DNA of 64,000 nt from JBFFMO01 sp041390025 (GCA_041390025.1 JAWKQR010000024.1:17506-81505); one strand, 5' to 3'. Numbered from the stretch's first letter, positions 35,657 through 44,804 are shown. The notes: generated from the sequence alone by a model not told the origin. A program made the numbers and translations.

Positions 35657-36705
35657 CGATGACGCCCGACCGATTTGACCCGCTTGCTCTTGCCGAGCGG
35701 CAGATTGGCCGCGGCCTTGAGGTCCCACGCGTCAAAGTGCGCGGCTTCGTCTTGGAGATAAAAGTCCGCGATAGGTCCCAACATGGCAGCGTTGTCGGTC
35801 GACAGCACCGGCGGCGCAAAAAACGCCTGCATCTTGAGCTTCTCGGCCTCGGCGGCAGCGGCTTTTCGAAGCCCCGAGTTGCAGGCCACGCCGCCCGAAA
35901 AGACAACACGTTTGAGCTTCTTCTGTTTGGCGGCCTCGAATGCCTTCATCACGAGCACGTCCACGACCGCCTGCTGGAACGACGCACACAGGTCGTTCAG
36001 AGCCTGACCTTCGGGAATCCCGTTGGCTTCAACGTGCTGCAGCACGGCAGTCTTGAGGCCCGAGAACGAAAAGTCGAAGTTCTTACGTGTCCACATCGGA
36101 CGCGGGAAATCGATGGCCGTCGGATCACCGTCCCGCGCCAGCCGATCGATCTGGATCCCGCCGGGGTAGGACAGGCCAAGCATTTTGGCGACCTTGTCGA
36201 ACGCCTCGCCTGCGGCGTCATCGCGGGTGCGCCCAAGCAGCTCGTATTCGCCCAGATCCTTGACGACGTAGATGTCGGTGTGGCCACCGCTGACGATCAT
36301 GCCGATGTAGGGGAACTCGGGCCGCTCAAGGTCGGGCAGGTCGAGCAGCACAGCGGTCAGGTGGCCTTCGAGGTGGTTCAAACCGACACAAGGCTTGTTG
36401 TGCGCGAACGCCAGCGCTTTGGCGGTTTCGATGCCCACGAGCAAACTGCCCACCAGACCGGGGCCGCTGGTCACACCAAACCCGTCGATGTCTTTGAGGG
36501 ACACACCGGCATCGGCGAGCGCATCGCGCAGCACAACTTGGATGTCGCAGACGTGGTTGCGCGAGGCGAGCTCGGGCACCACACCGCCGTAGCGCTGGTG
36601 CACCGGTATTTGGCTGGCGATGGCGTTTGACAGAACCTCGCGGCCGTCACGGATGACCGCCACCGAGGTTTCGTCGCAGCTGGACTCGATGGTCAGAACT
36701 AACAT
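35653..36705 (-). CDS. tsaD: tRNA N6-adenosine threonylcarbamoyltransferase TsaD
   Basis: 350 residues. MLVLTIESSCDETSVAVI is the family start; NHLEGHL provides the metal-binding His pair, SGGHTDIY the nucleotide loop, and VFSGGVACNSGLR the last conserved motif. It transfers threonylcarbamoyl to A37 of ANN-decoding tRNAs. It shares a stop/start overlap (TGATG type) with the large receiver-domain gene upstream and overlaps the acetyltransferase downstream, forming a four-gene run. Confidence 0.97.
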   Translation of the reverse strand: MLVLTIESSCDETSVAVIRDGREVLSNAIASQIPVHQRYGGVVPELASRNHVCDIQVVLRDALADAGVSLKDIDGFGVTSGPGLVGSLLVGIETAKALAFAHNKPCVGLNHLEGHLTAVLLDLPDLERPEFPYIGMIVSGGHTDIYVVKDLGEYELLGRTRDDAAGEAFDKVAKMLGLSYPGGIQIDRLARDGDPTAIDFPRPMWTRKNFDFSFSGLKTAVLQHVEANGIPEGQALNDLCASFQQAVVDVLVMKAFEAAKQKKLKRVVFSGGVACNSGLRKAAAAEAEKLKMQAFFAPPVLSTDNAAMLGPIADFYLQDEAAHFDAWDLKAAANLPLGKSKRVKSVGRHR

Positions 36706-39700
36706 CAGAAACGGTTTTCAAGGATGGACCGAACTTCATCGGCATCGCGACCGGTGGGGCGCAGCTTGAGGAACTTCTCGTAGGCGGCCTTGGCTTTGTC
36801 TTTGTTGCCCTCAAGCTGGTAGGCGGCGCCGAGATCGAGGAACAGGTTCGCTGGGCGATATCCGAGCCGTTCTGCACGGGAGTATTGTTCGATGGCCTCA
36901 CTGTTTCGCAGCGCGCCAAAGGCCGCCTGACCATGCAAGAATGCGACTTTGCCGTTGTTTGGGTCGTCCGCGCTGAGCGTGCGCAGTGCTTCGAGGGCTT
37001 GGTCGAAGTTCTCGCGCTTGACCAGTTTCTCGGCCGCACTGATGCGACTATTGAGGTCGTTCGCGGCAGGCTCGACCGTTTCTTTGGGCGGATCCTTGAC
37101 CTCTTTGGGCGGTTCGACGACCGCGACGGGTTCGACCGGGTTGACGGGCTCGACAGGTTCAACGGGTTCAACAGGCTCGACCGCGGCAATCGCCACGTCG
37201 GCCTGACCCGCGTCCGATCCAGCGTCGACGCCCTCGACCACCCCAGCGAACACCAGCGCCGAATCGACGGCGGTCTTCTGCACGTCTTGGCCAATCACGC
37301 CCGCTAGCTCGTCCGGCCCAGGTTGCACCACCGCAGGTTCTACGGGAGCGACAGGTTCAACCGGCACTTGCGCTGCCGTGGTGGGTGGTGTGACGGTCGC
37401 CACGGGGTCAACGGTGTCCGACGGTTGGCGATTGATCCAAATCGCGAACGCAATCACACCCACCACGAGCGCAGCCGCCACGTACAACAGCGTCTTGTTT
37501 TGCGGTTCGTCGTGAGCGAGCAGGTCGTCGTGAGACGCGTCAGCTGCACTGAAAAACGCGCTTTCATGGGAGTCATCGGCGGACGCAGGCTCCGCGGCAG
37601 ACGCGTTCTCTGGCTCGACGTCCTTGGGTTTCTCTTCGGGCACCGGCGGTGTGTTGGGATCCGTGTCGCTGAGTCGGTCCGTGTCTTCTTCAAGCGAACC
37701 GGCTTTCTCACGGTCAGGCAACTCAAGGGTCTCAAGCTCTGATGGACGCACCACAATCGGCGCCGGTGCATCGCCATGCCCGCTCTTGGAAAGGTCAAAA
37801 CGCGCAACGACCAGCTCCCCGTCTTTCGCGGTGCGCTCCACAAGGGGCGGCACTGACTCGACATCGACGATCTCTTCGAGTTCGACGTCGTCCGCGCCAT
37901 TGTCTTCGGGAAGCTCGCCTGGGAAGGGCGTGACATCATTGGGATCGAGCTCGGGTTCTGAGACTTCGTCGGCGAGTGGGGTCAAGCTCGTCAGAGGCTT
38001 CAAGTCCCGCGTGACGCGTTCGCTGCGCGGCTGCATGAAGGAATCTGGTCCTTCGTTGACCGCTTTTGGCTCGTCTTCATCGTCAAAGGCGTCTGCTTCG
38101 CTGACTTCATCACTCAGCCGTGTCCACGTCTCGTCGGTCGCCTCCTCGGCACGCGCATCGGCGAAATGCGAGGCATTTTCCAGAACATCTTCGGAATCGG
38201 CGACCGAGCGTGCGGCGACGATGTCGTCGTGCGCGTCTGCGATGGCGGCGATGTTGGGAAGCTCTTTGGTGGAGACTTCGTGGACTTCCGGTTCGTCGTC
38301 GTCTTCGTCGTCAAAGCGTTGGTCGTGCAGGCGCGTGGTTTGTGCGGGCGTCGTAATGGGCGTCGATTGCCGCTGCCGACGGTGCGGGACTTCCACAACA
38401 TCAGGGGCGGTTTCGGCGCGTGGATCTGGGGTTTGTTCGGGGTCCGACTCGGCGAGTATGGGATCGGTACCCGCAGCCAATCCAGGATCCGTCGTACGCG
38501 ATACGGCCTCGACCAAACGCTCGGTCACCCGCCCCTGACGTGAGTCCGGACCACCGAATCCAATCCCGATGTCCGTCGATTTCGCGGGATCGACGTCTTC
38601 CTTCGGGGTGTTTTGCTCCGCCGATTGAATGTCTGCGACCAATTTCGACAGGCCACCGCTTGGGGTGGGCGCTCGCCCTGATTCCCGAGAGACGGTCGCG
38701 ATCATGTGCTGTGTGACGGCCTTGTGCTGGCCGGTCATCACCTTGGCTTCCATTTCGCGGCGAAGCTTCTCTTCTTCTTCAATCTTTCGGATGGCATCGT
38801 TGGGGTTGGGTTCCCCTTCGAAATGGAACTTCCACGTGGGTTTGTCGTCGGGGTCTTGGCCCACGACCTGGGGCGCCATCGACTCGACGTCCGGCCGCGG
38901 GTTGCGCGCGGTGATGCGGGGATCGATCTCCTCGGTCGCGCGCTCTGGACGCGGCTGGCTGCCAAACTTCGGCGAGGTGTCCTCGCGCTTGCGTCCGCTG
39001 TTGCGCACATCAAGCCACGCCGCAAGATTGCTGCGTTCGGGGCTACTCTCGCCACGTTTTGCGACGTTCTTGAGGGCAGCCTCGCTGAGCAACTTTTGTG
39101 CGACCTGCAAGGTCAATACGTCATCGAGTGGGCTGTCATCGAGCACATCACGAAGGGTTCGAACCCCGTCGAACAAACGCGCGATCCGCGAGACCTCGGG
39201 CGGCAGCTGGTCAAGGTTGGGCAGCTTGCTGTAGTCCGCCTCGTAGATGTCCTGAAAATTCGGGAACTGCTTGGTCAGCTCGTTCCACGACTCTAGGCGA
39301 CGAATGCCCTCAAGCAACAGCTCGCCGCTGTCTTTGGGCACGCGGTCTGGTCGATCATCGGCCTCAGAATACTGGAGGTGGAAGCGACCATCGGGCCACA
39401 ACATGAGCCGATAGATCGCCTCTTCGCCCTGCAGTTTGCCGCAGATGGCGTCCAGGATGTTGCCTTCCCGGAAATAGACGACGGCCTCACGGCCGTTGCG
39501 CGTCAACCGAATCATGCCCGACCGCAGCTCTTCTTCGATCGTCTGCAACAGGTCGATCATCGTGATGTCAGCGAGGTCGCCGTCGAGCTCCTCGATCTCG
39601 GACTCGCTGAGCGCATCCTTGGCGCGCTTTTGGAGCAGGAGCTCAACACGGGTCGTGACTTCTTTGATGTAGACAGGTTTGGTCAGGTAATCGTCGGCGC

Positions 39701-39995
39701 CGAGCTCAAAGCCCCGCATCTTTTGGGGGAGCGAGCGCTCTTCGGTCAGAAAAATGAAAGGGATGCCGCGGGTGGACTCGGCGTCTTTCAGACTGGCGAG
39801 CAAGGCAAAACCATCGCCATCGGCAAAGCGTGTGTCCGCGATGATCAGGTCAGGCCGCTCGGCCACAATGAGGCGCTTTGCCTCAAGCGGCGAGTCTGTC
39901 AGCGTCACGCGGTAGCCCGCCTTCTTGAAGCTGACTTCAAGCACCTTTTGACTCTTTGTGTCGGCATCGACGACGAGAATCGTTTCGTTAGCCAC
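36705..39995 (-). CDS. Receiver-DUF4388-transmembrane-TPR protein
   Basis: 1096 residues. A response-regulator receiver domain occupies the first 125 (phospho-acceptor D54 in IIADTR; conserved Lys in DDYLTKPV). DUF4388/PATAN-like sequence follows (MIDLLQTIEEELRSGMIRLTRNGREAVVYFREGNILDA). A long acidic disordered region, a transmembrane segment (TLLYVAAALVVGVIAFAIW), a Pro-Val-Glu tandem stretch and a C-terminal TPR-like helical array come next (RENFDQALEALRTL; NEGNKDKAKAAYEKF-type). The receiver is thus cytoplasmic and the TPR part should face the periplasm. DUF4388 proteins are frequent in Myxococcota-like genomes. Partner kinase unknown. Confidence 0.82.
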   Translation of the reverse strand: MANETILVVDADTKSQKVLEVSFKKAGYRVTLTDSPLEAKRLIVAERPDLIIADTRFADGDGFALLASLKDAESTRGIPFIFLTEERSLPQKMRGFELGADDYLTKPVYIKEVTTRVELLLQKRAKDALSESEIEELDGDLADITMIDLLQTIEEELRSGMIRLTRNGREAVVYFREGNILDAICGKLQGEEAIYRLMLWPDGRFHLQYSEADDRPDRVPKDSGELLLEGIRRLESWNELTKQFPNFQDIYEADYSKLPNLDQLPPEVSRIARLFDGVRTLRDVLDDSPLDDVLTLQVAQKLLSEAALKNVAKRGESSPERSNLAAWLDVRNSGRKREDTSPKFGSQPRPERATEEIDPRITARNPRPDVESMAPQVVGQDPDDKPTWKFHFEGEPNPNDAIRKIEEEEKLRREMEAKVMTGQHKAVTQHMIATVSRESGRAPTPSGGLSKLVADIQSAEQNTPKEDVDPAKSTDIGIGFGGPDSRQGRVTERLVEAVSRTTDPGLAAGTDPILAESDPEQTPDPRAETAPDVVEVPHRRQRQSTPITTPAQTTRLHDQRFDDEDDDEPEVHEVSTKELPNIAAIADAHDDIVAARSVADSEDVLENASHFADARAEEATDETWTRLSDEVSEADAFDDEDEPKAVNEGPDSFMQPRSERVTRDLKPLTSLTPLADEVSEPELDPNDVTPFPGELPEDNGADDVELEEIVDVESVPPLVERTAKDGELVVARFDLSKSGHGDAPAPIVVRPSELETLELPDREKAGSLEEDTDRLSDTDPNTPPVPEEKPKDVEPENASAAEPASADDSHESAFFSAADASHDDLLAHDEPQNKTLLYVAAALVVGVIAFAIWINRQPSDTVDPVATVTPPTTAAQVPVEPVAPVEPAVVQPGPDELAGVIGQDVQKTAVDSALVFAGVVEGVDAGSDAGQADVAIAAVEPVEPVEPVEPVNPVEPVAVVEPPKEVKDPPKETVEPAANDLNSRISAAEKLVKRENFDQALEALRTLSADDPNNGKVAFLHGQAAFGALRNSEAIEQYSRAERLGYRPANLFLDLGAAYQLEGNKDKAKAAYEKFLKLRPTGRDADEVRSILENRF

Positions 39996-40169
39996 ACCTG
40001 CTCCTTACTCTTGCTTCCACGCGCCTGCCGCCCATGGGATCGCGGCATCTTAGTAGCACAACCTTAGGTACACAAGGCACGACACGACACCCGATGCACC
40101 TACCCAACGGTTGACGATCGAAGACGGGCCGTACTACCCTGCGGGCTCCTCTTCTGCCGTGCGCTCATC

Positions 40170-40823
40170 ATGCTAAACCGACCCTACGACGCGCCCCGAT
40201 ATATCGTGGTTGAAGGCCCGATTGGCGTGGGCAAAACCACGCTTGTGACGCGCCTTGCGGAACGTTACCACGCGCGCACGGTCCTCGAAATTTTCGAGGA
40301 AAATCCGTTTCTGGCCAACTTTTACACCGATCGGTCACGCTACGCGTTCCAGACCGAAATGTTTTTCCTTCTCAGCCGGTATCGGCAGCAAGAAGACTTC
40401 GCCCAGGAAGACATGTTCAGCCAGATGGCCGTCAGCGACTACCTGTTCGTCAAGTGCCGCCTGTTCGCGAGCCTGACGCTGAGCGACCACGAGCTGTCTT
40501 TGTACGATCGCATGTACACAATCCTGACCTCACAGGTGCCCAAACCCGACGTGGTCGTTCACCTGCATGCGCCGCTCGACGTCTTGCTTGGCCGCATCAA
40601 TCAGCGTGGGCGGTCGTACGAAAAGAACATGGACGCAGAGTACTTGGATCGGCTGCGGTCGCTTTATCAGCAGTTCTTCCAGCACTACGAAGACACCCCA
40701 CTGCTTGAGCTCGACACGTCGGACATCGACTTTTCGCGCGATGATCAGGCCGTCGACGACCTGCTCAAGCTCGCCACCCAGACTTACCGACGCGCCAAAG
40801 AGCCCCAGGCCGTATCGTTTTGA
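40170..40823 (+). CDS. Deoxynucleoside kinase
   Basis: 217 residues with P-loop EGPIGVGKTT near residues 15-24, the DRSRYAFQTEMFFLLSRY helix of dCK/dGK-type kinases, YDRMY with the ERS-like Arg, and an RGRSYEKN lid. It phosphorylates deoxynucleosides for salvage. It is divergent from the membrane response regulator and 6 bases from the ABC ATPase gene, with which it may share a transcript. The promoter region 39996-40169 shows nothing I can call with confidence. Confidence 0.87.
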   Translation: MLNRPYDAPRYIVVEGPIGVGKTTLVTRLAERYHARTVLEIFEENPFLANFYTDRSRYAFQTEMFFLLSRYRQQEDFAQEDMFSQMAVSDYLFVKCRLFASLTLSDHELSLYDRMYTILTSQVPKPDVVVHLHAPLDVLLGRINQRGRSYEKNMDAEYLDRLRSLYQQFFQHYEDTPLLELDTSDIDFSRDDQAVDDLLKLATQTYRRAKEPQAVSF

Positions 40824-40829
40824 GGCCTC

Positions 40830-41606
40830 ATGCTTGTCGCACGTAAACTCATCGTTGAACGGGGCGGAAACACGATCTTGTCGTCGATCGACTTTAAGGC
40901 CGAGCCCGGTCAGTTGATCGGCATCTTGGGACCGTCGGGGTCAGGCAAATCCACGTTGATGATGGCGCTCAACGGCTTCCGGCCGGCCAAAACGGGGCTT
41001 GTGACGCTCGATGGCAAGAACCTGTACGAGAATTTTGACGGACTGAAGGCCAACATTGGTTTTGTGCCTCAAGACGACATCGTGCCCACCGCCCTGAAGG
41101 TCGAGCGTGTCTTGGAGTATGCCGCCGAGCTTCGTCTTCCCCACCTTGAGGCCGAACAGCGCCGAGCCCGCGTCAACGCTGTGATCCGTATGCTAGAGCT
41201 TGATGAACGGCGAAAAGTAAGGGTCTCGAGCTTGTCGGGTGGGCAACGCAAGCGCGTCAGCATCGGCGTCGAACTGCTCGCCCAACCGCGTTTGTTGTTC
41301 GCCGACGAACCCACGAGCGGGCTCGACCCCGCGCTGGAGCGGTCGCTGACCGAATCCTTCCGCGAGCTTGCCAAGGGCGACCGTGTGGTCATCGTCACGA
41401 CCCACATCATGACGTCATTGGCGGCATACGACCGACTGTGTGTCGTCGTGGGTGGACGGTTGGCCTATTTCGGCCCGCCCGATCAGCTCAAACCGTACTT
41501 CAAGGTCGACGATTACGCCGACATCTACACGGCGCTGTCCGAAAAAGAGCCGCGCAAGTGGCACGAGGAATTCCAGGCGAGCTCGATGGCGCGCCACCTC
41601 GTTTAG
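40830..41606 (+). CDS. ABCG-type ABC transporter ATPase, orphan
   Basis: 258 residues: Walker A GPSGSGKST, Q-loop GFVPQDD, signature LSGGQRKRVSIG, Walker B LLFADEPTSGLD, then TTHIMTSLAAYDRLCVVVGGRLAYFGPPDQL, a tail like that of ABCG-family ATPases (drug or lipid export). No permease is near; the protein ends where an ABCG transmembrane part would begin. The last 64 bases (41547-41610) recur at 44187-44250. It is convergent with the MFS gene, overlapping by 4 bases. Confidence 0.85.
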   Translation: MLVARKLIVERGGNTILSSIDFKAEPGQLIGILGPSGSGKSTLMMALNGFRPAKTGLVTLDGKNLYENFDGLKANIGFVPQDDIVPTALKVERVLEYAAELRLPHLEAEQRRARVNAVIRMLELDERRKVRVSSLSGGQRKRVSIGVELLAQPRLLFADEPTSGLDPALERSLTESFRELAKGDRVVIVTTHIMTSLAAYDRLCVVVGGRLAYFGPPDQLKPYFKVDDYADIYTALSEKEPRKWHEEFQASSMARHLV

Positions 41607-42778
41607 CCGGCCGACATACGGCTGCTGACCCCAACGCCCAAGACAATGGGTACCACCACCACACCCAGCAGCGCGGTCTGCAGCCCATGTGTTTCGGCGA
41701 TCCAACCCACGCCGGCTGGCACAAAACCTTGAACCACACCAAACACCGAGCTGAGCGCCATCGCGATACCTGTTTTGCCGGCCAATTCCTTGAAGAATTG
41801 CGCCTTGGTGATCGCATACCAACCGGCGCTGAACAGCCCAACCAATGTGATGATGACCGCTTTGATGGTCACACCCGGCACAAGGAAAAAAAGTGGCAAC
41901 AGAACTCCAACCAAGACGGTCGTTGTTCGCAGCACCCTCAACCCGCCGACGTAGCGCAAAACCACGATTAGCGCAGCCTCGCCCGCCAATGCGGCAATGG
42001 TCCACGCCGACAAAATCGCGGCCGCGATCGCTGGTTTTGCCCCGACCTCATCGACAAAGTAGAGGGTCAAGAAGCTCACGAACACTTCGAGCAACATGTC
42101 GACGGCCGCCAACAGGAACAACCACTTCAAGATGACGGGGTCCCTCGCGGCCTGCCACGCTCGCCGCAAAACGTGGGGCTCGTCGTCGTCTTCGTCCACA
42201 AACGCCCGGCGCGGTCGCAACAGCCAGACCGCGACGGTCGCACCCAGGCTTAGCGCTCCAACGACCAAAAAAACGTCTCGCCAGCTACCGTCAGCCCAGA
42301 GGGCGAGCCCAAGTAAAATGGGCCCGAGCGCGACGCCTAGACCACCGGCGATGGTCCACAGCACCATGTTTCGCTCTTCATCGTCTGGCCGCAAATCCAT
42401 CAGCGACGATTGGGAAAGCGACACAAACGTCCCAGACGCGGGATAAAACACGACCAACGCCGCGAGCACGTACAAGAAGCTCGTCGCCCCCGCGACCAAG
42501 ATCATCGCGGTCGCAAACGCACAACCGCCCAGGGCGATCGCGGCAAAACGGCGCTTTCCGTCCGCCAGCAGCCCGACTGCAGGCTCGACCACGTGTGCCA
42601 CCAAACTGGGCACCGTGAAGAGCAGGCCAATCTCGACGTATGAAAGTGCAAGGTCGTGACGGATGAGCGGCCAAGCCGCGCCTATCAGACCGTCGACGAT
42701 TTCGTCGAGGAGCTCGATGCATAGAAAAATAGCCAACAAGGCCGACACGCGTCGACCGGTTGAGATACGCACAGCCAT
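41603..42778 (-). CDS. MFS transporter
   Basis: 391 residues with about 12 hydrophobic segments. The loop LADGKRRF after TM2 and RPDDEERN near the middle match MFS loop-2 and TM4-5 features. A hydrophilic loop (RRAFVDEDDDEPHVLRRAW) separates the two six-helix halves. Substrate unknown. I start at the ATG at 42778 because GGAGAAG lies 5 bases upstream; a start at 42805 would add nine residues. Confidence 0.85.
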   Translation of the reverse strand: MAVRISTGRRVSALLAIFLCIELLDEIVDGLIGAAWPLIRHDLALSYVEIGLLFTVPSLVAHVVEPAVGLLADGKRRFAAIALGGCAFATAMILVAGATSFLYVLAALVVFYPASGTFVSLSQSSLMDLRPDDEERNMVLWTIAGGLGVALGPILLGLALWADGSWRDVFLVVGALSLGATVAVWLLRPRRAFVDEDDDEPHVLRRAWQAARDPVILKWLFLLAAVDMLLEVFVSFLTLYFVDEVGAKPAIAAAILSAWTIAALAGEAALIVVLRYVGGLRVLRTTTVLVGVLLPLFFLVPGVTIKAVIITLVGLFSAGWYAITKAQFFKELAGKTGIAMALSSVFGVVQGFVPAGVGWIAETHGLQTALLGVVVVPIVLGVGVSSRMSAG

Positions 42779-42921
42779 ACTGTCTTCTCCACATTTGAGG
42801 TTCAAAAATCGCGAATGAATCAGCGGTTCTTGACCGGTGGAGGGACAACGCTTCGGGCCGTGCGACGCTGGCGTCCGCGGCTGGGCGTGGCTTCAGATGT
42901 GGGTTACCAAGGTGGGTGCAT

Positions 42922-43407
42922 CTAGGTCTCTTGCGGGAAGACTTTGGCGACGATTGCGGCCTTCGCTGGGTCTAGGTTTCGAGCGTTGAGCAGGTTGTGC
43001 TCAAGCATCTCAATGTCTTTGTATCGCTCCAAAAACTCGGCAAATGGTTTGGCACTGGCCTGTGGCACGCCGTAGTAGTTTAAGGCGAGCGTGGTGACGG
43101 CTTCTGGATAAGCGTAAAGTTCAGCCAAAAATTCCAAAAGCTCGCGGGGGCCGCTGCGATGCCCAAGCGGCGTCGTGTAGAAAGGGTTTTGCGCCAAACG
43201 CATTAGGGTCTCGTCGGCGTGTTCACCGGCTTGGAAGGTGCCCTGAAGATTGGGGTCGATGCTAAGCTGTGGTGATTTGATACCGGTCCTCGTCTGCAGC
43301 GCATCCCGGGGTCCAAACACCAACTCCTGCCCCCGCACGTCGACCGATTCAAGCCCGTCGCCACAGGCCACAAGCAACGCTAATGCAGACAAAATCACGT
43401 GTTTCAT
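42922..43407 (-). CDS. Chimeric lipoprotein: protease leader joined to unrelated C-terminus (module copy B, second gene)
   Basis: 161 residues. The first 60 (lipobox LLVAC; VRGQELVFG, SIDPNLQGTFQA) match the start of the trypsin-like lipoprotein at 45612-47918 with four substitutions. After residue 60, where the protease domain should begin, the sequence becomes an unrelated helical region of 101 residues (GEHADETLMRLAQNPFY ... NLDPAKAAIVAKVFPQET). The junction at 43230-43232 is the edge of the duplicated block. It overlaps the small lipoprotein gene by ATGA. Confidence 0.8.
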   Translation of the reverse strand: MKHVILSALALLVACGDGLESVDVRGQELVFGPRDALQTRTGIKSPQLSIDPNLQGTFQAGEHADETLMRLAQNPFYTTPLGHRSGPRELLEFLAELYAYPEAVTTLALNYYGVPQASAKPFAEFLERYKDIEMLEHNLLNARNLDPAKAAIVAKVFPQET

Positions 43408-44147
43408 TGCGGCCTCCGAACGCTGAGTCGGGTTATGCCAAATCGGAAATCAGCCTGCGAGTCGAAGACGATCTCCACGCCGGGTGTGTTTTGTTCGATC
43501 GACAACACCACAGAATAACCGTCTTCGCCGACAAACTGCTTCTGAAGGCGCGGATCGTTGGGGTCACCAAACCAGATTTGCAATCCACCGACCGCACACG
43601 TAGCGAAGTCACCGTTCCCCAAGTCCCAGTAGCCGTTGGGCGCTCGAGTGGCACACTCAAAAACCGCCGGGTAGCCCAGCAGCTCATCGTCAAGAATATG
43701 GAGCCAAAAGGTACTCCCGGGCTCCGGGTGATGGAAAAACGTCATCACCTCCTTGATACGTTCGTCGTCGAATCCGTCGGTGAGGTAGATCATTTCCATC
43801 CACGAAGAGATTGACAGAAAAATTGTGCGCTCTGTCTCACTGTCTGGGTCGATGGCAGGATCGAAGTCGGCCTCCGTGTAAACCACCTCAGCGTTGTTTT
43901 GCGGCTCGGGCACCGGTGCTGCGGGTTCCGTAGCACCGGGGACCGTCTGCGGTTCCTGTACGTTCCACGGTGTTGCGCTCTTCTGATCTTGGCAGCCCAC
44001 CGCGATCAAAGACAAAGCTATCGCAAATGCTCTGTGCATTGTTCCTCCAAATTGCTGTTGAATCTGAGCGGAAGTGTCTCAGGTTTGACCACTCCATACA
44101 AGGGCAGCAAGGAAGACACGCATTCGTGAACCCGGCGCAACGGCTTG
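43232..44147. repeat. 916-bp segmental duplication, left copy
   Basis: This block is nearly identical to 47743-48657 (915 bp), from TGGAAGGTG inside the protease leader to CGGCTTG upstream of the small lipoprotein gene. It spans the whole small gene, its promoter side and the first 60 codons of the following gene. The 1-bp length difference matches the single base lost in the right copy near 48217. Confidence 0.9.
43404..44039 (-). CDS. Small lipoprotein with AVFEC motif (module copy B, first gene)
   Basis: 211 residues, lipobox LIAVGC, GGAGGAACA before the ATG. A Pro/Glu linker (EPQTVPGATEPAAPVPEPQN) precedes a compact domain with FWLHILDDELLGYPAVFEC, GLQIWFGDPNDPRLQKQFVGEDGYSV and a final beta segment. 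It is homologous to 24853-25461 and nearly identical to the frameshifted 47915-48549. It lies directly before, and overlaps, the gene carrying a protease leader. Partner role inferred. Confidence 0.78.
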   Translation of the reverse strand: MHRAFAIALSLIAVGCQDQKSATPWNVQEPQTVPGATEPAAPVPEPQNNAEVVYTEADFDPAIDPDSETERTIFLSISSWMEMIYLTDGFDDERIKEVMTFFHHPEPGSTFWLHILDDELLGYPAVFECATRAPNGYWDLGNGDFATCAVGGLQIWFGDPNDPRLQKQFVGEDGYSVVLSIEQNTPGVEIVFDSQADFRFGITRLSVRRPQ

Positions 44148-44250
44148 GAACGTGCCCTGAAGATTGGGGTCGATGCCAAACTGGGCGAGCCGCGCAACTG
44201 GCACGAGGAATTCCAGGCGAGCTCGATGGCCCGTCACCTCGTCTAGCCGG
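44148..44250. repeat. Scar: leader fragment joined to ABC-ATPase tail fragment
   Basis: Bases 44150-44183 repeat part of the protease leader (CCCTGAAGATTGGGGTCGAT). They join 44187-44250, a 64-bp near-copy of the end of the ABC ATPase gene (41547-41610, sharing GGCACGAGGAATTCCAGGCG and the stop region). Both pieces lie outside any open gene. Confidence 0.9.
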
Positions 44251-44273
44251 TCAATGGGTGGGCGGAGAGGTGA

Positions 44274-44804
44274 TCACGGCGTCCCCCGGTCAAAGGCTAC
44301 GTAGGCGAATCCCTGTTGCTGCAGGTCAACAATCCTCGCGTAGGCCCCGGGAACTACCACCACGCCCGGAAGTAGGTCCTCCGCGCGCCACTTGTTCTTT
44401 TTCAATGTCGTGCCACAGACCTCGATGTGAACACCGCGTTCGAGCAACTCCGCAACGATGGCTTCGTTCGGGTTGGTCTCCGCGGCGAGCGCACCAGTTG
44501 GCGCGGCACGTTTCCACGCATCGGCGTTGAGCAACCAGTAGGCGGCGGCGTTGTACAAAACGACGACGACCGTCCGATTCTCCGCATCGATACCTGCCGC
44601 TTCGTAGTTTTCAACCAGTCTGCGCGCGAAAAACAGACCCTCGCCGACGCCCTGTCTCGCGGCATCGCCGCCGACCCCATACACAACCCTTACATTTTCA
44701 CGGACCTGCAGTCTTGAGCCGTCAGGATACGTGGGACCACCATGTTGTAGGTTGGAACCACAACCGGCGGTCAGGAACATCAGGACAATCCATACCCATC
44801 TCAT
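44274..44804 (-). CDS. DsrE-family periplasmic lipoprotein
   Basis: 176 residues. Lipobox FLTAGC, then a DsrE/DsrF-fold domain: VVYGVGGDAARQGVGEGLFFARRL at the start, HIEVCGTTLKKNKW with the usual Cys, and VVPGAYARIVDLQQQGFAYVAFD at the end. The DsrE fold binds or transfers sulfur species; exported members of this type are common but poorly studied. ATG at 44804 with AAGAGAT upstream. Bases 44805-45008 hold only an imperfect inverted repeat (CAAGGAGGGAACA...TGTTCCCCTTG, 44829-44866). Confidence 0.82.
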   Translation of the reverse strand: MRWVWIVLMFLTAGCGSNLQHGGPTYPDGSRLQVRENVRVVYGVGGDAARQGVGEGLFFARRLVENYEAAGIDAENRTVVVVLYNAAAYWLLNADAWKRAAPTGALAAETNPNEAIVAELLERGVHIEVCGTTLKKNKWRAEDLLPGVVVVPGAYARIVDLQQQGFAYVAFDRGTP

